Below are positions 54,431 through 62,871 of a stretch of DNA of 64,000 bases, piece after piece. Location: assembly GCF_013114545.1 (NCBI RefSeq), contig NZ_VTXI01000001.1, forward strand, positions 310,001-374,000. Reading direction: 5' to 3'. The stretch is from Vibrio sp. RE86. GTDB taxonomy: Bacteria > Pseudomonadota > Gammaproteobacteria > Enterobacterales > Vibrionaceae. The stretch's first letter is position 1. Every line of letters begins with the position of its first letter. The notes under the pieces are model-generated. The model saw only the letters and a list, made by a program, of their open reading frames with translations, was not told the origin of the DNA and made no database searches. The translations under genes and the position numbers were made by a program.

Positions 54431-56254
54431 TTATCGGATGTCTCTTACGACTCTAAAGCCAAGGTAGTTGGCTGCTGAAGACGGTGACAAATACAATTGC
54501 TTGTCAGCAGCGGCCATTTCAGGAGAGAAGTTCCAAGCTCCACCCTTTGCAATACCTCGGGAGCTGCTGGTCCATTGCCAAACATTACCAACCGTATCAT
54601 AAAGACCAAGCTGGTTAGGTTTAAATGCGCTTACCGGAGAAGTACTGGTGTTTGACCAAGGCGTTCCGCTCCAACCTGTGTTTGCGCGCCCGGTAAGAAA
54701 CTCGTTACCCCACCAAAATTTCGTGCTGGTTCCTGCGCGAGCAGCGATTTCCCACTCATCCTCTGTAGGAAGTCGATACTTCTGTCCTGTCTGCTTCATT
54801 AGCCATTTAGCATAAGAGCTGGCGTCGTTTTGACTGACACAAACGACAGGAGAGTTAGGGTGTTGATTAAAGCCTGGACTTCTCCAATTGCTGTTTTCAA
54901 CTGGGGTTGTCTCACCATCTATTAACGCGGTACACGTGTTTTTAAGTTCAGCGTCTGTTCTATAAGCGGTATCTTCAACAAAACGTGTGAACTGGCTAAC
55001 TGTAATTGGTGTGACACCTACGCCATAAGAAGACTTGAGGCGAACCTGGTTGGATGCGTGCTCTCCGATAAAGTATGTGCCTGACGTGATCGTGATTAAT
55101 TCAGGTGCTCGACTTTGATTTCTCATTTTGTCAGAAAACTTACGCCCCGTTTTGAGAGGGTAGAGATCAGACTCTAGTTTTGCACGTAACTCTGAATCAA
55201 ACTCTAACGCCATAGTCTTCGAGAAACTGTTGTAGCCTTTTTTCTGTACAACAACATTGTGGTCTCCTACAGGGAGCATCACTTCGACTGGAGCCACTCC
55301 ATATGAGATTCCATCAATTAAGACTAGGGAGTTAGATAAGTTTGAACTGACGTTTAGGGTGACCCAAGCGATCTCTTGATCTAATTGGGACGTGCTGGTT
55401 GCTGTTCCAGCACCATAACAATACTGAGAGCTGATTGACAGTAGTTGGCATGGCGCAGTAGTGCTAGGTCTAGCTTCTAGCTCCACGTCCATGACAGTAT
55501 GGAACTGTTCACCATCCTGAAAGTTACTGCTTCGAGTTGAGTGTTTAACTACGTGAATATTGAGTGAGGTATTATCTAGATTATTCGCAACGAGCGATTG
55601 TTCTGTTACACGCGCAGGAAGTTTAGAACGAAATTGTTCTACAGCCTTTTGTAAGGCGAGGCTTTGTGTTTGGCTATCACACTGGGCGAGAGTCAATGAA
55701 GATGAACAGCGGTTGGTGTAGCTAATCGTCACCGATTCTGGTTGCGCCAGCTCTGATTTTAGGCGGTTGACTCGAGCCCGTACCATCGCTTGCTCAAGGT
55801 TATTGAGCGATTTTCGAATAGCATTAACTTCTCGGCTAGTCTGAGCCGTTGTATTTTGAGTTTCTTCGAGGGCAAGCTCAGCGTCTAGCAATGCTTTCTG
55901 ATTAGTTTTTATTGATGTCCAAACTTCTTGATACTTTGCTTGAAGAGAAGATAAGTCTGTCGTTGGATCTTCGTCTAACGATTTATAGCTTTCAGACAGC
56001 TTAGTTTTTGCCTTCGATAAAGCTGAATCTAAAGATTTGGAGCGTGCTTGGAGTGCTTTAACATCGGTTTGCAATTGCACTAATGTAGACTGTTGTTCTA
56101 GCTTTAACTGCTCTGCGGCACGCAACGCATCATGCTTGCTGTATAATTGCTCGTCAATTTGTTCTATGGACAAAGCATTTTCCTGCGCCCATACCGTTGG
56201 CAGAGCTAAACAGGGAGATAATGCTATTAAAAGGGCAGATAAACCTAGGCGCAT
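54431..56254 (-). CDS. Periplasmic coiled-coil / PEGA / FGE-sulfatase-domain protein
   Basis: 607 residues. Signal peptide (MRLGLSALLIALSPCLALPT, cut near WAQE). A coiled-coil region (about 25-185) is rich in Gln, Leu and Lys. A unique domain (about 190-310) has paired Cys in CSSSLTLAQC and COO-containing CQLLSISSQYC. A PEGA domain (about 315-375) has LIDGISYGVAPVEVMLPVGD. An FGE-sulfatase (SUMF1-like) domain (about 390-605) has YRLPTEDEWEIAARAG and GNVWQWTSS. The catalytic Cys pair of true formylglycine-generating enzymes is not seen, so a binding role is more likely. A shorter paralogue lies just upstream. Confidence 0.85.
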   Translation of the reverse strand: MRLGLSALLIALSPCLALPTVWAQENALSIEQIDEQLYSKHDALRAAEQLKLEQQSTLVQLQTDVKALQARSKSLDSALSKAKTKLSESYKSLDEDPTTDLSSLQAKYQEVWTSIKTNQKALLDAELALEETQNTTAQTSREVNAIRKSLNNLEQAMVRARVNRLKSELAQPESVTISYTNRCSSSLTLAQCDSQTQSLALQKAVEQFRSKLPARVTEQSLVANNLDNTSLNIHVVKHSTRSSNFQDGEQFHTVMDVELEARPSTTAPCQLLSISSQYCYGAGTATSTSQLDQEIAWVTLNVSSNLSNSLVLIDGISYGVAPVEVMLPVGDHNVVVQKKGYNSFSKTMALEFDSELRAKLESDLYPLKTGRKFSDKMRNQSRAPELITITSGTYFIGEHASNQVRLKSSYGVGVTPITVSQFTRFVEDTAYRTDAELKNTCTALIDGETTPVENSNWRSPGFNQHPNSPVVCVSQNDASSYAKWLMKQTGQKYRLPTEDEWEIAARAGTSTKFWWGNEFLTGRANTGWSGTPWSNTSTSPVSAFKPNQLGLYDTVGNVWQWTSSSRGIAKGGAWNFSPEMAAADKQLYLSPSSAANYLGFRVVRDIR

Positions 56255-56383
56255 TGACTTTCTTCTACATCTTATTGGTGAATTAGTGAGACCGAAAACG
56301 AATAAAACGCTAACTGAAATTGATCGGTAGATCTCAGATTAGCGTTTAGACTCATTTAAGTATTCCCAATTAATACTTGTTTA

Positions 56384-57481
56384 CTAGCCGCTTGGGCGTA
56401 GCTTGACCCAAACAGTATCATCTGTAGTGACAGATATCGTGCGGTTATAGGTCTGGAAACCATCTTTTGACACGGTAACTTCGTGTTGACCACGAGGTAA
56501 TACGACTTCTACTGGTGTGCTGCCGTAGTTAATACCGTTGATCATCACGCTGTCTTCGTATTGGTCAGAACGAACAGTGACACTAATCCATTTTTTATAG
56601 TTTGTCTTAGTTTCGTTGGTCGTGCTGTTTTTTAAACAGTAACGGGTCGAAATATTTAATAGTTTACAAGCAGCTGCCGCTTCTGGGTGAGCTTGAACCG
56701 TCGCTTGAAGCTGAGCATAGTAACCGTTGTTACCCTCAAAGCCTGCGCTGATAACTTGGCTATCTTGAACATGAATGTTCAGTTGCACGCCATCGGCATT
56801 CTTTTTAGCAATGTCTGCTTCAGTTAGGCTATCCATGAGTTTAGTTTTAAACGTTTTGACAGCTTGCTGCTTAGTGAGGTACTGGCCTTGGCTAGTACAT
56901 TCACCCAGTGTCATGGTTGCAGAACAGGTAGTTCTGTAGCTTGCTTCTAGAACTTCGCTCTCACTCAACTCAGAGTTTAAACGGTTAACACGAGCTTCTA
57001 CTTTTTGTTCTTTCAGGTATGACAATTCTGAATCGAATCTGGTTTGCTTTTGCTTTACCTGAGAAATGCGCATTTTGCTTTCTGCAGTTGCCTGTTGAAG
57101 TTCAAGCAAAGCATTTTGGTTCTTCTTAACTTCAGTCCACGCATCTTGGTAAGCTCGTTGGAAAGTAACAAGATCGATGTCTGGATTATCGAGTAGTCTT
57201 CCATACTGCTTGTCTAATGTTGACTTAGCGCGATTACGCTTCGCATCGAGCTCTTGCTCTTCATGCTTTAATATTGAGTAATCATTTTCTAGCTGCTGCA
57301 GACGCTTTGACTCAGAGCTGTACTCCGTTGCCATGTTGTCGATTTCAGTTTGTTTGGTCTTTATCTTCTTCTCAAGTTCGGATACTGGATCAGTTTGAGC
57401 AGTCTGTTCTGCCAAAACTGATGTAGTAACCCAAAACGGGCTTAGCGCAAGCAAAAGCGCTGGAACGCGACGTATGATCAT
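56384..57481 (-). CDS. Periplasmic coiled-coil / PEGA protein, paralogue of the next gene
   Basis: 365 residues from ATG 57481, which gives a signal peptide (MIIRRVPALLLALSPFWVTT, cut near VLAE); starts at 57520 or 57556 would hide it. Coiled-coil (about 35-165), then the unique Cys-containing domain (CSATMTLGEC, and CKLLNISTRYC), then a PEGA domain (MINGINYGSTPVEVVLPRGQ) at the C-terminus. It shares this layout with the downstream gene but ends where that one continues into an FGE-type domain. Two genes 129 bp apart on the same strand. No known function. Confidence 0.83.
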   Translation of the reverse strand: MIIRRVPALLLALSPFWVTTSVLAEQTAQTDPVSELEKKIKTKQTEIDNMATEYSSESKRLQQLENDYSILKHEEQELDAKRNRAKSTLDKQYGRLLDNPDIDLVTFQRAYQDAWTEVKKNQNALLELQQATAESKMRISQVKQKQTRFDSELSYLKEQKVEARVNRLNSELSESEVLEASYRTTCSATMTLGECTSQGQYLTKQQAVKTFKTKLMDSLTEADIAKKNADGVQLNIHVQDSQVISAGFEGNNGYYAQLQATVQAHPEAAAACKLLNISTRYCLKNSTTNETKTNYKKWISVTVRSDQYEDSVMINGINYGSTPVEVVLPRGQHEVTVSKDGFQTYNRTISVTTDDTVWVKLRPSG

Positions 57482-57946
57482 AAATTTCTGCAAACTATTA
57501 ATGTGTAAATTATTGGTCATAGAATAAAAATCGGTGCTTAATATCCATATGAGCACTGTATTCAGAAAAAGGACAAACTTTTGACACTTTGCAACTTACG
57601 CATGAGATGCAGGTTTGTAATTCCAGTTTTCCGTTCTAATGGTTGAGCTATTCAACAAAAGAGTCAAATCAAACTCACTTCTAGGTTATACATTTTGATT
57701 CCATTAGAAAAATATGCAAGTAAAGATTTGAGCTCAAGTCATATCAACTTCTATAGAAGTGACATTGACCGTAATTTATGTGCACTTGGTCATTCTTCCA
57801 GTTGTTTTTATGAGCAATATTTCAGCATCTACAGCATGGCAAGGTACTGGTTCAAGTAGGGAAAGTGAGTGTGTGTTGCATATGTATACGTGCAAATTTC
57901 GAGTTATATCACTTTTGTTATACCATATATAAATTAGAAAGATTTT
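57482..57946. other. AT-rich intergenic region between the PEGA gene and putR-like gene
   Basis: About 465 bp of divergent gap. A 14-bp perfect palindrome lies at 57747-57760. A 40-codon open frame (57810-57932) has no ribosome binding site. Nothing else is supported. Confidence 0.4.
57747..57760. promoter_or_regulatory. 14-bp perfect palindrome in the PEGA-AraC divergent gap
   Basis: ACTTCTATAGAAGT, 187 bp before the AraC-type start and about 265 bp from the PEGA gene start. Symmetric operator-like sequence; binder unknown. Confidence 0.35.
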
Positions 57947-58777
57947 ATGTTGAACCTGCTTATGTCTTCGTCCAATCCCCCAGAAAGCCTCTTAGATACT
58001 GCCAAAGAATCGTCACCCAAGCCTGCGCAGCTGGTGACTCTACCTTCTTATATGGATTGTCATGATCATAACTACACGCAAGTGGTTATCGGTTTGAAGG
58101 GGCAGGCAGAGTTTGAAGTTGGGGGCTATGGGAACTTAGTTGGCCCAGGTCAGGGTTGTGTGGTGACATCCGGCAGTGGTCATGCATTTGGTGGGGTTGT
58201 CGGGCAGTCCGATATACTGGTTTTGAATATGCCAATGCCGAATACGGACGACCCTCTTATGCTGCAAAGGCTAAATGAACTGAATCAAAGGGATACCTAT
58301 TTTCAACTAGATGGTCAAATTCAAAAACTGATTCAGATGTTAGTTGCAGAAATGCAATCCAACCCTGATGACCTGCTTTTAAGTCGAGCTTGTAACGATA
58401 CGGTGGTTGCCTTACTACAAAGACACATGTCAGCCTTTGAAGCGGTCCGCAAAGAGTCCCGTTTCGACTTAGAGGCGATTGATCGTTACATTGAGCAGCA
58501 CCTGAGCCATAAAATCTCCGTTACTCAATTAGCGGGCAGTGTTTTCTTGGGCGAAAGCCAGTTCCACTCCTTATTCAAAGAACAGATGGGTATTACTCCT
58601 CACCAGTATGTCCTTGGTAAGCGAATTGATATGGCCAAGCAGCTTATCGAGCAAGGACACCTCACCTTAGGGCAGGTCGCCGAATTCACTGGTTTTTCTG
58701 GCCAAAGTGCATTTACTCACACCTTTTCTCGCCTTCAAGGGATGTCACCATCTTTGTATAAGAAACAATTCGGTTAA
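57947..58777 (+). CDS. AraC-family regulator next to putA (PutR-like)
   Basis: 276 residues. N-terminal cupin-like sensor with HDHNYTQVVIGLKGQAEFEV and VTSGSGHAFGG, the usual AraC effector fold. C-terminal double helix-turn-helix has KISVTQLAGSVFLGESQFHS, LFKEQMGITPHQYVLGKR and TGFSGQSAFTHTFSRLQGMS. It is followed by putA after 186 bp. In V. vulnificus a regulator PutR activates putAP together with CRP; the same genomic position and a fitting repeat in front of putA make this the likely counterpart. Confidence 0.87.
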   Translation: MLNLLMSSSNPPESLLDTAKESSPKPAQLVTLPSYMDCHDHNYTQVVIGLKGQAEFEVGGYGNLVGPGQGCVVTSGSGHAFGGVVGQSDILVLNMPMPNTDDPLMLQRLNELNQRDTYFQLDGQIQKLIQMLVAEMQSNPDDLLLSRACNDTVVALLQRHMSAFEAVRKESRFDLEAIDRYIEQHLSHKISVTQLAGSVFLGESQFHSLFKEQMGITPHQYVLGKRIDMAKQLIEQGHLTLGQVAEFTGFSGQSAFTHTFSRLQGMSPSLYKKQFG

Positions 58778-58845
58778 ATAAGATAACGTAAACCATATAA
58801 TATTTTGCTTATTTGGATGTGACCCTGTTTTAGTTTTGTTAAAAA

Positions 58846-58881
58846 TCAGAGTTTTTAGCAAAAAACTCGGAGTTTTTGACA
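58846..58881 (+). promoter_or_regulatory. Direct repeat, 21-bp period, upstream of putA
   Basis: TCAGAGTTTTTAGCA (58846-58860) and TCGGAGTTTTTGACA (58867-58881) agree at 12 of 15 positions and start 21 bp apart. They lie 83-118 bp before the putA start. A TGTGA at 58819-58823 just upstream could be half of a CRP site. The AraC-type gene before putA is the natural binder. Confidence 0.6.
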
Positions 58882-58963
58882 AGTAATCTTCTCAAGCTCA
58901 AAATACACTGCAGCCATTGTAGGAAACCTGAACTGATTTCAGGTGTGAGATTGAGGAAAACGC

Positions 58964-61900
58964 ATGTTTACAGCGACTGATGTGTTAAACGCTGAGTTTG
59001 TTGAGCAACCGCTTAACAAGCTTTGGTCGTTGATCTCGCCACTTTATATGGTGGACGAATCACAATGGCTTGAGCAATTACTGCCGCTAGCAATACCAAC
59101 TAATAACGAAAAAGCGCAGATTGCGGCAAAGACTACCCAACTGATTGAGTCGATTCGAGCTGACAAAAAGTCTATTCAGATGATTGATGCGTTGTTACTT
59201 GAGTACAGTCTAGATACTCAAGAAGGCATCTTACTGATGTGTTTGGCCGAAGCATTGATGCGTATTCCTGACTCAGCAACGGCTGACGCTTTAATTCGCG
59301 ATAAGTTAACGGTCGCGGATTGGAAGTCACACTTAAAGAACTCTGATTCTGTGTTCGTGAATGCATCGACATGGGGGCTGATGTTAACAGGTAAGGTCGT
59401 TGGCCTTTCTGAGAACGAGTCACAAAGCCCAGTGAGTGCAGTAAATCGACTCGTCAACAAAATGTCTGAGCCAGTGATTCGTAAAGCGATGCACCAAGCA
59501 ATGAAAGTGATGGGGCATCAGTTTGTTTTAGGCCGAACAATCGCAGAAGCGCAGAAGAATGGTCGCCCAATGCGCGACAAAGGATTCACCTATTCCTATG
59601 ACATGCTAGGTGAGGCTGCCTTAACCACTGCAGATGCCAACAAGTACTTCAAAGACTACTTGATGGCGATTGAAGCGGTTGGCCGTGATAACTATGCGTC
59701 AGATGTTAGCCCAGCACCGTCTGTTTCTATCAAGCTTTCTGCACTGCACCCTCGCTATGAGGTTGCAAATGAAGAGCGTGTGCTTAACGAACTATACGAC
59801 ACCATTCAGCAGCTTTTACGCCGAGCAGTAGAGCTTGATGTTGCGATTACTATCGATGCGGAAGAAGCTGATCGTTTAGAGCTGTCGCTTAAGCTATTTG
59901 AAAAGGTTTATCGTAGTGAACTTGTTCAAGGCTGGGGTAAGTTTGGCTTAGTTGTTCAAGCATACTCTAAGCGCGCACTTCCTGTACTTGTTTGGCTAAA
60001 TGGCCTAGCAAAAGAACAAGGCGACCTGATTCCTCTACGCCTAGTAAAAGGTGCTTATTGGGACAGTGAGATTAAGTGGTCTCAGCAAGCTGGTTACAGC
60101 AATTATCCAGTTTATACCCGTAAAGAAGCGACCGATGTGGCTTATCTAGCCTGCGCACGTTTCTTGTTGAGTCAAAATGTACGCGGCAACATCTTCCCTC
60201 AGTTTGCTAGCCATAATGCTCAAACAGTGACTTCGATTGCTGTGATGGCTGAGCACAAAGATTTCGAATTCCAGCGCCTGCATGGTATGGGAGATTCACT
60301 TTACAATCACGCGATGGAAGCGTATCAGCAATCTGTTCGTATTTATGCGCCAGTTGGTAGCCACAAAGATCTATTGCCATACCTTGTTCGACGTCTACTT
60401 GAAAATGGTGCAAACAGTTCCTTTGTTCACCGACTAGTCGATGCACGCTGCCCGGTTGATACATTGACGCAGCATCCAGTTGATATGTTGAATGCGTTTG
60501 ACACGCTGAACAACGGTCAGATTCCACTACCTCCTGCTGTATTCCCTGAGCGCAAAAACTCTATTGGTATCAACGTAGATATTGAGAGTGAAGCGAAGCC
60601 GTTTGAACATGAAGTCGAGAGCTTTTTAAACAAAGAGTGGAACGCAGGACCGATCATCAACGGTCAACAACTTGCCGAAAGCATGATCAAGGAAGGTGTA
60701 AACCTTGAAACAGTGACTGCGCCTTACGACCGTACTATTGAAGTCGGAAAGGTGGCTTTCGCATCCCTTGATCATGTTTCCGAAGCGATTGAAGGTGCGC
60801 AGCAAGCATTTTCAACGTGGAGCACCAGCGATAAAGCGACAAGAGCCGAGAAACTAGAAAACCTAGCCGATTTGCTAGAAGAGAATCTTGCAGAGCTTGT
60901 TGCTCTATGCCACCAAGAGGCAGGTAAAACGATTCATGACAGTATTGATGAAGTCCGTGAAGCGGTAGACTTCTGTCGTTACTACGCTAAGCAAGTTAAC
61001 GCGTTGGGTGCTATCAAAATTGATGGCTTTGATGGGCAAGCTCGACTGGTATCACGCGAAGGCCGAGGTGTCTTTGTTTGTATTAGTCCGTGGAACTTCC
61101 CCCTAGCGATTTTCTTAGGTCAGGTTACCGCAGCCTTAGTAGCCGGTAATACTGTTGTGGCTAAGCCAGCCGAGCAGACAAGCCTAATTGCAGCGCGCGC
61201 TGTTGAGCTGATGATGGATGCAGGCTTCCCTGCAGGCACTATTCAGCTCCTTACTGGTCGTGGTGCTGAGATTGGCTCTGCGCTGACTTCTCACCCAGCG
61301 ATTGCAGGCGTGGCATTCACAGGCTCGACACCAACCGCTCAGCGAATCAATAGCACGTTAGCAGAGCGCGACGTTGATCCTGTTCCATTTATTGCGGAAA
61401 CAGGCGGCCAAAACGCGATGATCGTAGACAGTACTGCGCTTCCAGAACAGGTTGTACGTGATGTTATTCGCTCGGCGTTTGCGTCTGCAGGCCAGCGTTG
61501 TAGCGCGCTTCGTGTTCTGTATGTTCAGGAAGATATTGCTGATCGTATCGTTGCTTTGATTCAAGGTGCGATGCAAGAGCTGAGCGTTGGAAAACCATAC
61601 CTACATTCAACTGATGTTGGTCCTGTGATTGATTCAACGGCCAAGAACAAACTGATGGCTCATATCGAAGCCATGACGAACAGTGAGAAGAAAGTTGCAC
61701 AACTTGCTCTTTCTGAAGAGCACGAGCGTGGCGATTTCGTTGCACCGACTGCATTTGAAATTCGTGATATATCGTGCCTGAAAGAGGAGCAATTTGGCCC
61801 TATCTTGCACATTGTTCGTTTCAAAGCGAGTGAGTTGACTCAGATTGTTGAGCAGATAAATACCACAGGCTTTGGCCTAACAATGGGTATCCACAGCCGC

Positions 61901-62083
61901 AATGAAACAACCTATCGCTGGATTGAGAAACACGCGCGAGTCGGTAACTGTTACATCAACCGAGACCAAGTCGGCGCGGTGGTTGGTGTTCAGCCATTCG
62001 GTGGTCAAGGCTTATCCGGTACAGGGCCAAAGGCGGGTGGTCCACACTACCTATACCGTTTCACTCAAACTCAGTTTTCTTAA
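58964..62083 (+). CDS. putA: Bifunctional proline dehydrogenase / pyrroline-5-carboxylate dehydrogenase
   Basis: 1039 residues, shorter than E. coli PutA (1320), without the N-terminal ribbon-helix-helix DNA-binding domain. PRODH barrel (about 200-490): SVKLSALHPRY-like KLSALHPRYE, LVKGAYWDSEIK, FASHNAQT and EFQRLHGMGD contact FAD and proline. P5CDH domain (about 560-1035) has PWNFPLAIFLGQ, ETGGQNAMIVD and the catalytic Cys846 in AGQRCSALRV. Proline is oxidised to glutamate by channelled steps. The end SGTGPKAGGPHYLYRF is the usual ALDH end. The next gene, 20 bp on, encodes a PutA C-terminal-like domain. Confidence 0.96.
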   Translation: MFTATDVLNAEFVEQPLNKLWSLISPLYMVDESQWLEQLLPLAIPTNNEKAQIAAKTTQLIESIRADKKSIQMIDALLLEYSLDTQEGILLMCLAEALMRIPDSATADALIRDKLTVADWKSHLKNSDSVFVNASTWGLMLTGKVVGLSENESQSPVSAVNRLVNKMSEPVIRKAMHQAMKVMGHQFVLGRTIAEAQKNGRPMRDKGFTYSYDMLGEAALTTADANKYFKDYLMAIEAVGRDNYASDVSPAPSVSIKLSALHPRYEVANEERVLNELYDTIQQLLRRAVELDVAITIDAEEADRLELSLKLFEKVYRSELVQGWGKFGLVVQAYSKRALPVLVWLNGLAKEQGDLIPLRLVKGAYWDSEIKWSQQAGYSNYPVYTRKEATDVAYLACARFLLSQNVRGNIFPQFASHNAQTVTSIAVMAEHKDFEFQRLHGMGDSLYNHAMEAYQQSVRIYAPVGSHKDLLPYLVRRLLENGANSSFVHRLVDARCPVDTLTQHPVDMLNAFDTLNNGQIPLPPAVFPERKNSIGINVDIESEAKPFEHEVESFLNKEWNAGPIINGQQLAESMIKEGVNLETVTAPYDRTIEVGKVAFASLDHVSEAIEGAQQAFSTWSTSDKATRAEKLENLADLLEENLAELVALCHQEAGKTIHDSIDEVREAVDFCRYYAKQVNALGAIKIDGFDGQARLVSREGRGVFVCISPWNFPLAIFLGQVTAALVAGNTVVAKPAEQTSLIAARAVELMMDAGFPAGTIQLLTGRGAEIGSALTSHPAIAGVAFTGSTPTAQRINSTLAERDVDPVPFIAETGGQNAMIVDSTALPEQVVRDVIRSAFASAGQRCSALRVLYVQEDIADRIVALIQGAMQELSVGKPYLHSTDVGPVIDSTAKNKLMAHIEAMTNSEKKVAQLALSEEHERGDFVAPTAFEIRDISCLKEEQFGPILHIVRFKASELTQIVEQINTTGFGLTMGIHSRNETTYRWIEKHARVGNCYINRDQVGAVVGVQPFGGQGLSGTGPKAGGPHYLYRFTQTQFS

Positions 62084-62103
62084 TTTAGTGCAGGAGAAGT
62101 AGC

Positions 62104-62802
62104 ATGGTTCATCAAGTAACACGTTTTTCTGATGCATTTTCAGCGTGGGAAAACTGGAATCTTACCGATTTTGATTCAAAGAGTGAGTGTCTACTCGCTT
62201 TTAAACAGGCTTTGCAAATGACGCAGCCTAAATTAGCGTCTGTGGCGTCGTACCATATTGAGCAAGCATCAGCATTTTTGGCTGAAACGCATCAATTGGT
62301 TGGCCCAACAGGTGAAACAAATGAACTTTACACCGCGGGACGTGGTGTGGCTCTTGTGATTCAGGACAGCTCACAAGAGCAGGCTAAGCTAGCCGTAGTA
62401 GCGCAGGTTATTGCTGCACTTGTTGCTGGTAACGGTGTCATCTTATGTGGTGATGATACTGAGCTTAGCCAAGCATTGGAGGCGGCTTATACGCAGTCTT
62501 CACTTCCAACTAACCTTGTACAGTTTGCAGCACTCGATGCTTATCATCAGCTGCTTGAGTCCGATGTACGCAGTATTGGTTATGTAGGAAATCCAGAGGT
62601 TGAAACCAGTATCAACCGCCAACTGGCAAAACGCTCAGGTGCCATTGTGAGCCTGACGTCTGAAACGGATCTGGTCAACATTCCTGTTGCACACGATCCA
62701 CATCTAGCGCTGAGATTTATTACTGAGCGTACTAGAACAATAAATATAACTGCAGTGGGTGGCAACGCAACCTTGCTAGAGCTAGGGAGCGAAGCTCACT
62801 AA
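62104..62802 (+). CDS. Separate PutA C-terminal (ALDH-superfamily) domain protein
   Basis: 232 residues. Residues ~75-200 resemble an ALDH-type Rossmann half without catalytic Cys (AGRGVALVIQDSSQEQAKLA, VIAALVAGNGVILCGDD). The C-terminal stretch RFITERTRTINITAVGGNAT followed by LLELG corresponds to the conserved C-terminal motif of long PutAs (in E. coli ...INTTAAGGNASL). In those PutAs this ALDH-superfamily domain closes the substrate tunnel. Here it is encoded alone, 20 bp after putA behind GCAGGAG. Function in partnership with PutA is inferred. Confidence 0.8.
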   Translation: MVHQVTRFSDAFSAWENWNLTDFDSKSECLLAFKQALQMTQPKLASVASYHIEQASAFLAETHQLVGPTGETNELYTAGRGVALVIQDSSQEQAKLAVVAQVIAALVAGNGVILCGDDTELSQALEAAYTQSSLPTNLVQFAALDAYHQLLESDVRSIGYVGNPEVETSINRQLAKRSGAIVSLTSETDLVNIPVAHDPHLALRFITERTRTINITAVGGNATLLELGSEAH

Positions 62803-62871
62803 ACTTCAATGATTTGCCTCCCGAGATGGAGGCATTCAGGGAAGGCGATCTTTTACAAGAGGACAAATCAA

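Noticed and set aside
54431-56254. True formylglycine-generating enzyme
   Set aside because: The FGE-type fold is visible but the C-terminal catalytic Cys pair is not seen; no sulfatase gene is near.
57810-57932. 40-codon open frame before the PutR-like gene
   Set aside because: The ATG has no ribosome binding site and the peptide has no recognisable feature.
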